A stretch of 38,461 nt of DNA. It comes from an uncultured Microscilla sp. (GTDB lineage: Bacteria; Bacteroidota; Bacteroidia; Cytophagales; Microscillaceae). The stretch lies in assembly GCF_947493425.1 (NCBI RefSeq), contig NZ_CANLRP010000077.1, forward strand, positions 1-38,461, read 5' to 3'. Positions within the stretch are counted from its first letter, which is position 1. Each line of letters starts with the position of its first letter. Shown one piece after another: positions 1 through 8,300 of the stretch. Position numbers and translations under genes: made by a program. Below the pieces are notes generated by a model. That model ran no database searches and was not told where the DNA came from. It saw nothing but the letters and a program-made list of their open reading frames with translations.

Positions 1-55
1 GGAAAAGGTGATATTGATGTGTCGCAAGCACAATATGCAACCTTTTCCTTTTTTT
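1..55 (+). terminator. Candidate Rho-independent terminator of a gene upstream of the window
   Basis: A perfect 9-bp stem (GGAAAAGGT at 1-9 with ACCTTTTCC at 40-48) is followed directly by seven T. Inside it, ATATTG (11-16) can pair with CAATAT (31-36). The T-run lies on the + strand side, so it would end a + strand transcript entering from the left. The window edge hides that gene. Confidence 0.55.
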
Positions 56-166
56 ATCAAAACCGTCGGGTAGAGTAAAGAAATCGGTAAGTCAACACTT
101 GATAAAATTACAAGTTGTTACTTTTCAATAGGTAGGATTTATTCCAGTACAGGCAAAGGGGGTAAA

Positions 167-1510
167 TTAACTTATATGCAGCACAATGTCTTTGCCGTAA
201 CGCATCATATCATGGATGTGCCCGTATACAAACTTCCCCCCCCGACCTGACAGGTGTAGATTGGAGAATTGTTGAAGATATGCACTGATTTTGGCTATTT
301 TTTCAGGATAATCCAACGCCAATACTGGATAAGCATATTTGATTACATAAGTAGTTGTATCTATGATTTCGTCAGGTGTAACCAAACCTGTCTCCACCAA
401 ACCACTACAAGTCTTGGCGATGAAGTCTTCTTTGCTCCACTGCCACAACGGGCTGCTTTCATTGTAAGGTATTTCGGCAATCAAAGAGGTGTTGCCTGCC
501 GGAGCCATGGCTATACTTCGATTGCGGGGCTCTACTACCCTGGTAAAAATAAAGTCATTGTCAGGAAAATAAAGGCTTGCATTGGATGTAACCAAGGGTT
601 TGTTCAAAAATACTCCCACCAGCATTAAGTGCTGAAACCGAATAGCCTGGGTCAGAGCCAATATTTCTGCAGGCACTTTGGGCTCAAGTATTTGCAAAAA
701 AATACTCAAGGGCAAGGTGCTCACTACTTGTGCACCTGAGTGAATTGTTATTTTTTCCTGATGATTAACTTCTATAGCTGTAATGTGCCCGTTATGATGA
801 TAAATCCGGGTAATGGGCGAATTTTTGTGTACGTGCTTCTTTCCGCAGGCAATCTCCATTCGTTCAAATATTTCGCCTATGCCTGACACCGGGTAATAAA
901 AACTACCGTCAATGTGTTCGGTTTTGGCTTTGTTGCCTTGCAAGGCTTCTTTGATAAAAGTGCGTAAATTCAATCCAGACAGCCTTTTACCGGCCACTTC
1001 GGGCGAAAGTTGTGCAGGGGGCAACCCCCATAGTTTTTCGCTGTAGTTGAGCAAAAACCGCTGGGCAATTGTTTTACCATACGTCTGCACTGCTAACTCT
1101 TCAAAGCTTACACCAGCAGTTTTTGGCAAAGCCTGTAGTTTGCTTTTGATAAACTGCCAACTTGCCTTGACCAACTCTCTTAAACCTAGGTTTCGCACCA
1201 GGTTAAGCGGGGTAAGCGGAAAGTCTATGAGTTTTTGTTGGCTGTAAATCTGACTGGGAGCGTGTATTTGAGGCATACGCTCTCCCATCAGTTGTAGTAG
1301 GTCTTGGGTAATCTCAGGGTCTTTGGCATGAAATCGGTGCGCACCCGAATCAAACCGAAACCCTCTATGACTCAAAGTAATACAGTTGCCCCCTGTCTGA
1401 TGGCTTGCTTCGTACAAAGTAAAGTTTAAAGATTGTTTTTGGGCATAAAATCCCACTGCCAGCCCGGCAGGTCCTCCCCCTAAAATGATTAATTGAGATG
1501 GCTCTGTCAT
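167..1510 (-). CDS. FAD-dependent amine-oxidase/protoporphyrinogen-oxidase-like oxidoreductase
   Basis: The protein has 447 residues and an N-terminal Rossmann FAD-binding motif: GGGPAGLAVG near residues 11-20, then an acidic residue (YEAS, E34) and GG. It has the general plan of NAD(P)-binding-8 / UDP-galactopyranose-mutase-like and protoporphyrinogen-oxidase-like flavoproteins. The C-terminal block GRGGKFVYGHIHDMM matches the second FAD contact seen in bacterial relatives that often act in polysaccharide or lipid pathways. The substrate cannot be told from sequence. The ATG at 1508-1510 places the Rossmann motif at the usual distance. A near-consensus promoter (TTG, 19 nt, TATTTTG) lies on the minus strand around 1519-1547. 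An in-frame run of eight G (236-243 on +) encodes part of the conserved GRGGK block. No operon partner is visible. Confidence 0.82.
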   Translation of the reverse strand: MTEPSQLIILGGGPAGLAVGFYAQKQSLNFTLYEASHQTGGNCITLSHRGFRFDSGAHRFHAKDPEITQDLLQLMGERMPQIHAPSQIYSQQKLIDFPLTPLNLVRNLGLRELVKASWQFIKSKLQALPKTAGVSFEELAVQTYGKTIAQRFLLNYSEKLWGLPPAQLSPEVAGKRLSGLNLRTFIKEALQGNKAKTEHIDGSFYYPVSGIGEIFERMEIACGKKHVHKNSPITRIYHHNGHITAIEVNHQEKITIHSGAQVVSTLPLSIFLQILEPKVPAEILALTQAIRFQHLMLVGVFLNKPLVTSNASLYFPDNDFIFTRVVEPRNRSIAMAPAGNTSLIAEIPYNESSPLWQWSKEDFIAKTCSGLVETGLVTPDEIIDTTTYVIKYAYPVLALDYPEKIAKISAYLQQFSNLHLSGRGGKFVYGHIHDMMRYGKDIVLHIS

Positions 1511-1646
1511 AATTATTGCAAAATAGACATTTTCAATAAGTCATCAATGAATAAATACTCTTTGCTTTTTTTATATTGCTGCTGTTAACTTTTAATCAAA
1601 ACTTGCCATAAACAAGCAAAGTTTATTTAAACCTTCTCAATTAATT

Positions 1647-2435
1647 ATGAAACCACTCAATTTTATTTTATGGAAACCTGAAGGTGCTCCTGAATTTTCG
1701 CCAGGAGGCGCCACCTTTGCTGATGGTACCACTATAGAGCTGGCAAGTGCAGCAGCTGCTTATGTACAAGAGAACAGCCTCGAACTTACTCAAACCTCTT
1801 TTATCATTACCTTAAACTCAGACGAAGAAGAACTGGCTTCTCACACTTTCCAGATGGAGAAACTGGGAGGTTCGGTTAATCTGTGGCTATTGGCAAACCC
1901 TAAAGAAACTGACCCTAATGGTAGTTTTACGGGTAAGTTTCTTCAGGCATTGTGCGACTTAGCACCCGCCCAAACTCCACTCACTATTAAAATAGGAGTT
2001 ATTGCCAATGACGAAACTACCTGGATAAATGAAGGAAACCTGATATTTGACGGTACCACAGGAAGTGAAACGTATCAGCAATTACTTACTTTTTACGACG
2101 ATGTAGATGCCAGCCGTAGTCAAGCCAACAAAGAAACTACTGAGGCTTACGCCCAAAAAAGAGAAGAAGAAGCACAAGCACGACACAACGCCAATCATTT
2201 TGAGGTATTTTTTAAAAGCAACCATCCTTCACAAACTACTTATGTGATTTGTAAAGACACGAAAAGTTTGTCAGAAAATATCGTGGAGGTTCAGCCCAAT
2301 GCAAAAATAAGTGTAGAGTTTTGGCGGGGTTCTAGCCACGAGATACTGGCTTACTCACAAAATGTGTCAAAAGAAGCTGCCCACAAAGTCACTACAGTTA
2401 CCGAAACCCTCGAAAATCAAGAGATTTTGATATAA
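1647..2435 (+). CDS. Hypothetical protein, unrecognised family
   Basis: This is a 262-residue protein with no signal peptide, no membrane segment and no motif I recognise. The N-terminal two thirds are rich in beta-prone segments and polar residues. Around residues 155-180 there is a highly charged helical stretch rich in E, K, R and Q (KREEEAQARH). A second beta-rich part follows. It is probably cytosolic and all-beta with a helical linker, but that is inference. The ATG at 1647 follows an AT-rich leader and fits normal codon use. The gene stands alone, divergent from the oxidoreductase and convergent with the phosphatase gene, and it ends about 110 bp before a strong terminator. Confidence 0.75.
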   Translation: MKPLNFILWKPEGAPEFSPGGATFADGTTIELASAAAAYVQENSLELTQTSFIITLNSDEEELASHTFQMEKLGGSVNLWLLANPKETDPNGSFTGKFLQALCDLAPAQTPLTIKIGVIANDETTWINEGNLIFDGTTGSETYQQLLTFYDDVDASRSQANKETTEAYAQKREEEAQARHNANHFEVFFKSNHPSQTTYVICKDTKSLSENIVEVQPNAKISVEFWRGSSHEILAYSQNVSKEAAHKVTTVTETLENQEILI

Positions 2436-2547
2436 CGGCAGGGTTCTCAGAACTTGGAAGTTGGCTATTTAATATTACTAATTATCAATAGTTAGTTTTA
2501 TATAAAACCCCAGTGGGACATTGGTATAAACAAACCTTTGATAAAAG

Positions 2548-2586
2548 AAAAAGCAGGTGATACTTTGATTGTTTCACCTGCTTTTT
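2548..2586. terminator. Bidirectional terminator between convergent genes
   Basis: A perfect 13-bp stem, AAAAAGCAGGTGA (2548-2560) with TCACCTGCTTTTT (2574-2586), encloses a 13-nt loop. The A-run on one arm and T-run on the other let it serve both the + gene ending at 2435 and the - gene ending at 2624. Confidence 0.88.
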
Positions 2587-2623
2587 GTGTGCTGTACGCC
2601 TGGTCTTTTTGCTCTATTCACTT

Positions 2624-4741
2624 TTAACCTTGTGTAGGGTCTCTCTTGTCTGTTTGGGCATCTGCCTGACCTTCTTTAAACTTGATCAATAAAGCCGTAT
2701 GATCATCGTGTACTGGCATGCCACGGCTAAAGTGATTCAGGTCGGTAATAATTTTATCGTTGATCTCATCGGGTGACAAATGGGCATTGGCGAGCACTAA
2801 GTCTTGTAATCTTTCATAACCATACTCCTCTTTTTCTTTGTTCATTGCCTCTATTATCCCGTCGGTATATAACAACAACATATCGCCCTCTTCATAGTTA
2901 AGGGTTTGCATCTCGATGTGGTCAGAAAACAACTTATTACGCAAAATACCCAGCCCCATTCCTTTGCCCTGATAGTACTTTACCTCTTTGGTTTGGTGGT
3001 GATAATACAACGTAGGGCAATGTCCGGCGCGGGCAAACTCTATTTTTTGAGCGCTGTCATCTATCAACAAAATGGTTACTGTAATAAAAGAAGCCCGGTC
3101 TAAACAATTGGTCAAGGCGTTGTTGGCATAGTACAAAAAACGCTCGGTGCGCAAACCAAACTGAGCCAGGCTATGAAAAACCCCTTTCATTTGCGCCATA
3201 TTAAACGCCGCATTGGTACCCTTGCCCGACACATCGCCCACAATTACCATTACCCGGTTGTTGTCAATGGGGTAAATATCATAATAATCCCCGCCAACAT
3301 CTTGTGCTGAGTCTGAAAATGCCGCAATTTCCATTTTTTTGCTCACCGTTAACTCTTCGGGTAGCGGCAAAAGGCTTTTTTGCACTGTGCGCGCAATTTT
3401 TATTTCTTCTTTGTATCGTTCTGCTTCAATGGTTTTGGCAAGTAGCCGGAAGTTTTCAATAGAAATGCTTGCCTGACGCACAAAAGTCTTAATCAACACC
3501 TTTTTGTCGTCGTCAAAGCCATCTTTCACATTTTTCAGTAAGGTCAGGTTTCCCAATTGGTGATCGTGCGCCACCAATTTTTGCGTAAGCATTGACTTAA
3601 AACCATACTCGTTGAGGTCTTCCATCAAAGGATCATGCTCTTGATTGCGGGCAAAGGTGGCATCAATTATTCGACGGGTGTTATGACGTTTGATGATACG
3701 CTTAAGCTTGCTTATCTCTTCTTTGTCTACTCCTTTGTGCAAAAAAGCCACCTGCTCATTGTTTTCATTCGTGATTTCTAACCAGGCAGCATCTGCCGAA
3801 GCGGTATTGACAGCACTATCCAGCAAAATCTCGTATACCTGGGCTTCTTGTTCACCTGCCTGTAGTGATTGTGATAGTTTCTGAAAACTAATAATTTCTT
3901 CTAGTTTTTTTTCAAATACTGAGGTGGTAGGCAGATTAAAAACCATGACTAACATAGAAAAAATAGTGTAAAAAATAACAAAGGCAAAAATGGCAATGAT
4001 GTATACACTATGGTTCAGGTTGGTAGTAAGGTAAGGATGATTGGAGTGCCTGATCACCGTTTGGAAAAAGAAAATAGCAAATAAGGTAATGAAAGACAGC
4101 AATAGTATACTCTGCCATTTCTCTTTGGCATTGAGGTATACTACCCATTTAAAGTTAAATGATAAGTTGAGCGCAAGTAAGATTAAGCCACCCAACACCA
4201 GCAAAAACAAAGGTTGATTGAAGTCAAGTTCAAAAAAGTTAAACAACAGGCTAATCAGCAATAAATACTCATAAACAGTCCAAAGGCGTTGCAAACGCTG
4301 GGTTTTTTGGTGCATAATGAGCTTTTTCCAGTAAAAGAAAGCCTTGCTCAGAAAAATCACCAGTAGGCCTATATTTATATGGTACAGCAAATTGAGCCAG
4401 CGCTCTTGGTGGTGGGCTTCCAGGTAGTTGCTGCTCAGCTCCATTGCAGCGTATACTATCAGGGCTATAGTGTTGGTAACCAAGCCAGTGATAAATAAAC
4501 TGGTGAGCAACTCGATAAAATCTATTTCTTTGAGCTTTTCGAGCCTGGAGTTGTAGTAAAAAAATACACTAAGAATAAATAAGTTTAGGAGAAGACCTTT
4601 GAGGTAGAAGTCTGACCCTACCCCAAAAAAAGGCACTGGAGTAAGCCCAAAAGATGATAGTAAGTATATTACCAGTAATAACAACCAACTGACAATATTT
4701 ACATATATAAATATTCCTATGACATTTCTTAACGAGAGCAT
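2624..4741 (-). CDS. Membrane GAF-SpoIIE (PP2C-type) serine/threonine phosphatase
   Basis: This 705-residue protein has about eight hydrophobic segments in residues 1-270 (a 7TM/8TM-like sensor region), then a GAF-like domain at about 285-432. A short linker (IARTVQKSLLP, 449-459) is typical before RsbU-type phosphatases. The SpoIIE/PP2C domain covers about 470-688. Metal-binding motifs are present: DVGGDYYD at 481-488, GDVSGKG at 502-508, YTDGIIEA at 625-632 and DDHTALL at 679-685, so it should be active. Relatives dephosphorylate anti-sigma-factor antagonists (STAS proteins) in partner-switching; a STAS-like protein is encoded at 15018 but not adjacent. The gene is monocistronic. The roughly 14-bp leader hairpin at 4759-4793 may modulate expression. 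Confidence 0.9.
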   Translation of the reverse strand: MLSLRNVIGIFIYVNIVSWLLLLVIYLLSSFGLTPVPFFGVGSDFYLKGLLLNLFILSVFFYYNSRLEKLKEIDFIELLTSLFITGLVTNTIALIVYAAMELSSNYLEAHHQERWLNLLYHINIGLLVIFLSKAFFYWKKLIMHQKTQRLQRLWTVYEYLLLISLLFNFFELDFNQPLFLLVLGGLILLALNLSFNFKWVVYLNAKEKWQSILLLSFITLFAIFFFQTVIRHSNHPYLTTNLNHSVYIIAIFAFVIFYTIFSMLVMVFNLPTTSVFEKKLEEIISFQKLSQSLQAGEQEAQVYEILLDSAVNTASADAAWLEITNENNEQVAFLHKGVDKEEISKLKRIIKRHNTRRIIDATFARNQEHDPLMEDLNEYGFKSMLTQKLVAHDHQLGNLTLLKNVKDGFDDDKKVLIKTFVRQASISIENFRLLAKTIEAERYKEEIKIARTVQKSLLPLPEELTVSKKMEIAAFSDSAQDVGGDYYDIYPIDNNRVMVIVGDVSGKGTNAAFNMAQMKGVFHSLAQFGLRTERFLYYANNALTNCLDRASFITVTILLIDDSAQKIEFARAGHCPTLYYHHQTKEVKYYQGKGMGLGILRNKLFSDHIEMQTLNYEEGDMLLLYTDGIIEAMNKEKEEYGYERLQDLVLANAHLSPDEINDKIITDLNHFSRGMPVHDDHTALLIKFKEGQADAQTDKRDPTQG

Positions 4742-5471
4742 ATTTTTTATTTAAAACAAACATTTGGTTGACTCTAGTCGTCAGCCAGATGTTTCGTTAG
4801 TCGAGTTATTGTTTACTGTATAAGAAGCAAGCCTCTCTATAATGATCATGCCTGACTTGCTGCTATTATTAATTTAACAGCCCAAGCAACTATTCACCTT
4901 TAATGTATGCCTGAGTGCATAAAAAAACATTTGAAATGCTTAAGAAAAATTACAACAAACAACACTCACTGTTGCTTGTGTACCAAGCAAATTTAAAAAT
5001 TAAAACTGATATTGAGAAATCATACAAGCATTGTAAAAGAGTTGTAAAGACTTAACTTTAAAATAAATTGCATATAACCAAAAAGTAATGCTTATTTGAG
5101 CAAATAATATTGAGAATATTCGCATAAAATTAAAGCTAATCCCACTTTATTTTTATCCAAACCCAGCCTATAAGCTTCTCAAGTACAACTATCAAAGCAT
5201 TTGTTTCTTGAGCGAAACCGTTAAAATCTTACATAAGTATAGGGGTAAAATTTAACCTTTGGGTGTAAAGCTGGGTGCCAAACGCTGAAGCCGTAGATTC
5301 GGTTGCCATGTACCAAGTCAAGTATGTAATAGCTAACATCGCACAGGGCGGGTTTTCACAGACCTTGCGCTTTATTCTATGGTTTAGAATACCTAATGTT
5401 GAACCTGATTCACCTTCTTGATTTCCACTCAAAACAGTAACATTACATATACACTCTCTTTCTTTAAAATT
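4742..5471. other. Intergenic region, 730 bp, no gene seen
   Basis: AT-rich spacer between a divergent pair. It holds the leader hairpin at 4759-4793. A CAAATTTA at 4988-4995 (TAAATTTG on the minus strand) could be the -7 box of the phosphatase gene, though no clear -33 box is present. Short open frames here have no coding character. Confidence 0.5.
4759..4793 (-). promoter_or_regulatory. Leader hairpin upstream of the GAF-SpoIIE gene
   Basis: Positions 4759-4772 and 4780-4793 form a 14-bp stem with two wobble pairs and a 7-nt loop. It ends about 18 nt before the start codon at 4741. On the minus strand it is followed by an AT-rich tail, so it could be an attenuator, a ribosome-access switch or a terminator of upstream read-through. 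Its function is inferred from structure and position only. Confidence 0.4.
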
Positions 5472-6014
5472 ATGGCAAAAAAACTTGATAAAATTTTAGT
5501 AATAGATGTAGAATCTACTTGCTGGCAAGGAACACCACCCGAAGGGCAAGTAAGCGAAATTATAGAAATAGGCATTTGTGTATTTGACCTCAAAGAACGC
5601 CAACGTGAATCGCGCGAGGGTATCTTGGTAAAACCCACCCAATCTGAGGTTAGCCCGTTTTGTACCGAATTGACCACCATTACCCCAGAGTTGATAGATG
5701 CTGAAGGGGTAGACTTGAAAGAAGCTTGCCGCATTTTGCGCAAAAAGTACGAAAGCCAGCAAAGGGTATGGGGTAGCTGGGGCGACTATGACCGACGGCA
5801 GTTTGAACGCAACTGTAAAAACCGGGGCATTGGTTATCCTTTTGGCACTAACCATCTCAATGTTAAAACTTTATTTGCTATTAAAAACCGCCTGGAGCGT
5901 GAGTTGGGAATGGATGGTGCGATGGAGTTGATGCAATGGGAACTGGAAGGCACCCACCATAGAGGGGTAGATGATGCCTGGAACATTGCCCGGTTAATGT
6001 CATCTTTGATTTAG
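5472..6014 (+). CDS. DEDDh 3'-5' exonuclease, ERI-1/KapD-like
   Basis: This is a 180-residue single-domain exonuclease of the DnaQ superfamily, ERI-1/KapD type. Exo I is IDVESTCW with D12 and E14. Exo II is WGSWGDYD with D105. Exo III is HHRGVDDAWN with H163 and D168 spaced H-x4-D, which defines the DEDDh subgroup. All catalytic residues are present, so nuclease activity on RNA or DNA 3' ends is expected. The substrate is unknown; ERI-1 relatives trim structured RNAs, KapD relatives are less well defined. The frame is open upstream to 5418 with a TTG, but the ATG at 5472 puts the beta strand with D12 at the normal distance from the N terminus. It is followed by the ATP-grasp gene after 222 bp that contain a separate promoter. 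Confidence 0.9.
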   Translation: MAKKLDKILVIDVESTCWQGTPPEGQVSEIIEIGICVFDLKERQRESREGILVKPTQSEVSPFCTELTTITPELIDAEGVDLKEACRILRKKYESQQRVWGSWGDYDRRQFERNCKNRGIGYPFGTNHLNVKTLFAIKNRLERELGMDGAMELMQWELEGTHHRGVDDAWNIARLMSSLI

Positions 6015-6059
6015 GGCTTGACTCTCCCAAGCAGTATTCAACAAAAGCTTTGATCATTG

Positions 6060-6091
6060 TTGGGGCATCATAGAGTTAATACCTACTTTTG
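6060..6091 (+). promoter_or_regulatory. Bacteroidota-type promoter for the ATP-grasp gene
   Basis: TACTTTTG at 6084-6091 matches the -7 consensus TAnnTTTG exactly. A TTG at 6060-6062 lies 21 nt upstream as a -33 element. The predicted leader is about 140 nt. Confidence 0.5.
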
Positions 6092-6236
6092 TGACTCAAT
6101 TGCTCACACAATAAAGCATTAAAACAAAATTAGTTTTACCTGATTACCTTAAGCAAGGTATCAGCTATTAGCCAACACCTTGTAGCTACTTGTTGCCTAA
6201 AACTAATCGCTTGCTACTAGTTTAAAGCCAAATACA

Positions 6237-7253
6237 ATGAAGTGGAAAAAGATATTTACCAAAATATATAAATGGGAATTTTGGACATTTTGGGTGTTTT
6301 ACATCCCCGTATATTACTATTGGGCGTATTGTTGGGTACGTACCCGCTCTATGTTCTTTTTTAGTGCCGCGAACCCTTCAATGGATATGGGTGGTTTTAT
6401 TGATTACCCCAAAATGGAAATTTTTAAAATTATTCCTCCCGACTTGTTGCCCAAGATGGTATTTATCACCAACGAAGAAGAAAAACAACAAGCCGAACAG
6501 GTGGCCATTACCAAGGGTATTCAGTTTCCACTGATCGCCAAACCCAATCGTGGTGAACGGGGTAAAGGAGTGGCAAAAATTAAAAATCCAGCTCAACTAA
6601 AAACTTACCTGGATGCGGCCACTGATCATATTATTTTACAGGATTTTGTAGCGCATCCGCTGGAGTTTGGCATTATGTATTACCGCCTTCCCAACGAAAC
6701 CAAAGGCAACATTACCTCTATAGTTCAAAAAGAGTTTTTGACCGTTACCGGAGATGGTAAGTCAACCGTGCGACAGCTCATGCGCCAAAGTAAACGAGTG
6801 GCTTTGTACGAATCCCATGTAGAGGGAAGTTATCCTGAAATACTAGAAAAGGTTCCAGTGAAGGGCGAAGAAACCTTGCTAGAGCCCATTGGCAACCACT
6901 CACGTGGAACGATCTTTCGCAACTCGAATTATTTGATTAATGACCAATTGATTGATGTATTTGACCAAATGAGTAAACGTATTGAGGGCTTTTATTTTGG
7001 TCGTTACGACATCAAAGTACCCACAATGGAAGACCTGTATGCAGGCAAAAATATTATTTTGATGGAGCTCAACGGGGTCAACTCTGAACCTGCCCATATT
7101 TATGACCCCGACATGAATATTTTTGCTGCTTACCGCGATTTGCTTAAGCACTGGCAGGTATTGTACAAAGTAAGTACCCAAAACCACCAAAATGGGGTGC
7201 CTTATATTGATAGCCGTGAGGCTTTTCCGAGATTGGTGCAGCATTATAAATAA
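6237..7253 (+). CDS. ATP-grasp ligase-like protein (D-Ala-D-Ala ligase / glutamate ligase fold)
   Basis: This 338-residue protein opens with an aromatic, hydrophobic stretch (about 12-35, FWTFWVFYIPVYYYWAYCW) that may anchor it to the membrane. The ATP-grasp core follows: the nucleotide-binding strand and glycine-rich loop IAKPNRGERGKGV (about residues 101-113), a lysine-rich lid region, the acidic segment GRYDIKVPTMEDLYAG, and the metal-binding ELNGVNSEP. Similar Bacteroidota proteins are often named D-alanine--D-alanine ligase, but the aromatic N terminus and missing N-terminal Ddl domain argue against a true Ddl. It more likely ligates or modifies a membrane or wall-linked substrate. The ATG at 6237 is the first in frame. 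It has its own promoter at 6060-6091. Confidence 0.75.
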   Translation: MKWKKIFTKIYKWEFWTFWVFYIPVYYYWAYCWVRTRSMFFFSAANPSMDMGGFIDYPKMEIFKIIPPDLLPKMVFITNEEEKQQAEQVAITKGIQFPLIAKPNRGERGKGVAKIKNPAQLKTYLDAATDHIILQDFVAHPLEFGIMYYRLPNETKGNITSIVQKEFLTVTGDGKSTVRQLMRQSKRVALYESHVEGSYPEILEKVPVKGEETLLEPIGNHSRGTIFRNSNYLINDQLIDVFDQMSKRIEGFYFGRYDIKVPTMEDLYAGKNIILMELNGVNSEPAHIYDPDMNIFAAYRDLLKHWQVLYKVSTQNHQNGVPYIDSREAFPRLVQHYK

Positions 7254-7396
7254 TGATGAACCGACTGTAGAAAACGCTGCTTTAGCTAATTATAAGTGTC
7301 AAGAGAAGTAACAGAGTGAAAAATTGATAATGCTGTTGGTGTAGTATCTTGCCTGCTGTAGGCAATTCAACTAAAAAATATAGTCTAACACGTTGG

Positions 7397-7449
7397 GCTT
7401 AAAGCCCGACAAATGACGAAACACTCACTCAAAATATTTTCTTTTTATT
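7397..7449 (+). repeat. Direct repeat, copy 1
   Basis: GCTTAAAGCCCGACAAATGA and the roughly 33 bases after it recur at 7768-7821 with about six differences, 371 bp downstream. Just upstream, GGGCTT and AAGCCC can pair around a single A (7395-7407). It is probably a dispersed repeat; whether copies lie outside the window cannot be seen. Confidence 0.7.
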
Positions 7450-7450
7450 C

Positions 7451-7609
7451 TCGCCTCAGCTCGTGTCTTCACGAGCTGATAGAAACCTTCAAAAATGATG
7501 TTCCCAGACATTGTGATGAGGCGATTTGTGGAGACACAAACCGAGGCGAATGAGTAAAACTCTAGCTTCGGTTTTCAAAAGTATCGTCATCGCCTCAGCT
7601 CGTGTCCTC
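7451..7609. repeat. Hairpin repeat family (three copies, mixed orientation)
   Basis: TCGCCTCAGCTCGTGTC occurs at 7451-7467 and 7590-7606. A diverged inverted copy lies at 7531-7549 (GAGACACAAACCGAGGCGA). Copy 1 folds as TCAGCTCGTG / CACGAGCTGA (7456-7465, 7470-7479) around a 4-nt loop. The inverted copy folds as TTGTG / CACAA around GAGA. The stems differ in sequence but both pair, so the structure appears to be maintained. Confidence 0.6.
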
Positions 7610-7690
7610 ACCATAACCGTCAGGCTAATATTTTTTAGTGATTCTGTCTTTCATTGCCAGATATTGATGTTTTAATCAGTGTTTGAAGAT

Positions 7691-7760
7691 GGCGCGCTGC
7701 GTCCTCGCGCGTGCCCAGCCAAGCAAATTCTACGATGGTACACGCAAGGACGACGTGCAC
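7691..7760. repeat. GC-rich long imperfect inverted repeat
   Basis: Two 25-nt arms (about 7691-7715 and 7737-7761) match at 18 of 25 positions as an inverted repeat around GTCCT-GCG-GT. Most mismatches become G-U pairs if the minus strand is transcribed, so the minus-strand RNA would fold better. The GC-rich composition contrasts with the surroundings and suggests a repeat element rather than local sequence. Confidence 0.5.
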
Positions 7761-7767
7761 CAGCAGT

Positions 7768-7821
7768 GCTTAAAGCCCAACGAATGACAGAACACTCACT
7801 CAAAATATTTTTCTTTTTAAT
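7768..7821 (+). repeat. Direct repeat, copy 2
   Basis: Second copy of the repeat at 7397-7449, sharing the block AACACTCACTCAAAATATTT exactly apart from flanking substitutions and one inserted T. Confidence 0.7.
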
Positions 7822-7835
7822 CTTTTTTCAAAAAC

Positions 7836-7866
7836 AAAGCCCTGATTGCTTCTTCAGGGCTTTTTT
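7836..7866 (+). terminator. Rho-independent terminator
   Basis: A perfect 10-bp stem, AAAGCCCTGA (7836-7845) and TCAGGGCTTT (7854-7863), has an 8-nt loop and a run of six T. It isolates the downstream promoter from read-through out of the repeat region. No gene lies directly upstream. Confidence 0.8.
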
Positions 7867-7921
7867 GATGTTCTTTATTTAATTTTTGTCTAAATAAACC
7901 GACCGTTTACCGAACATTTTT

Positions 7922-7971
7922 AACGTTTTATCTAAAACGTTTTGCAAGTTTCAAAAAAACAACTACTTTTG
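7922..7971 (+). promoter_or_regulatory. Promoter with overlapping operator-like dyad, upstream of the ParB-methyltransferase gene
   Basis: TTTG at 7941-7944, a 19-nt spacer and TACTTTTG at 7964-7971 form a textbook Bacteroidota promoter. A perfect 9-2-9 dyad, AACGTTTTATCTAAAACGTT (7922-7941), ends on the first base of the -33 box, where a bound dimer would block or assist RNA polymerase. Transcription would start near 7978, giving a long leader (about 320 nt) to the ATG at 8301. Autoregulation by the ParB-domain protein is a natural guess but unproven. Confidence 0.65.
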
Positions 7972-8201
7972 TATTGCATAGCTGGTTGAAGGATCTTGGG
8001 GGTTAGGAACATTGTTCCTTCCCTCAAGTTTTTTTTTGCCCCTACCCTATCTGCATTTTCATCAACATTACCTTTTCCCAATTTATTGCTTCACAGCCCT
8101 ACCCTGTTTCCAATGTGCTACTCATCAGTCAGTAAAAGACAAACCTCTGAATGTGCCTGATACACTCAAACAAAAGCTTTTCATTTTCAAGGTATTTTTG
8201 C

Positions 8202-8209
8202 TAAATTTG
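8202..8209 (+). promoter_or_regulatory. Second candidate -7 box close to the ParB-methyltransferase gene
   Basis: TAAATTTG matches TAnnTTTG, but no TTTG lies 18-20 nt upstream. If used, transcription would begin around 8215, leaving no leader for the ATG at 8220 and favouring the ATG at 8301. Confidence 0.3.
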
Positions 8210-8300
8210 AATTAGCAAAATGGCATTCACTGCGTATTTTTGCTACAAATGCAAACATTGCAATGGTATTCACCCTAAATTTACTCACAACTTACCTTAT

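Larger units (their letters stand above)
7254..8300. other. Repeat-rich intergenic region, about 1 kb, no gene
   Basis: No convincing coding sequence is present. The stretch holds a 53-bp direct repeat (7397 and 7768), a hairpin repeat family (7451-7609), a GC-rich long imperfect hairpin (7691-7760), a terminator (7836-7866), a promoter with a dyad (7922-7971) and a second -7-like box (8202-8209). Base composition of 7690-7770 is markedly GC-richer than the surroundings. An open frame at 7679-7882 runs straight through the GC-rich hairpin, one direct-repeat copy and the terminator, so it is not a gene. Confidence 0.75.

Noticed and set aside
6237..7253. True D-alanine--D-alanine ligase
   Set aside because: The ATP-grasp motifs fit, but the N terminus is an aromatic membrane-like segment and the usual Ddl N-terminal domain is missing.
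7679..7882. 67-codon open frame
   Set aside because: It begins within the GC-rich inverted repeat, passes through a direct-repeat copy and ends after a terminator; composition is not protein-like.
8220..8300. N-terminal zinc-ribbon-like extension (CYKCKHC) of the ParB-methyltransferase protein
   Set aside because: A possible promoter -7 box lies directly before 8220, there is no matching second cysteine pair, and ATG 8301 gives a normal ParB start. I regard the cysteines as chance.
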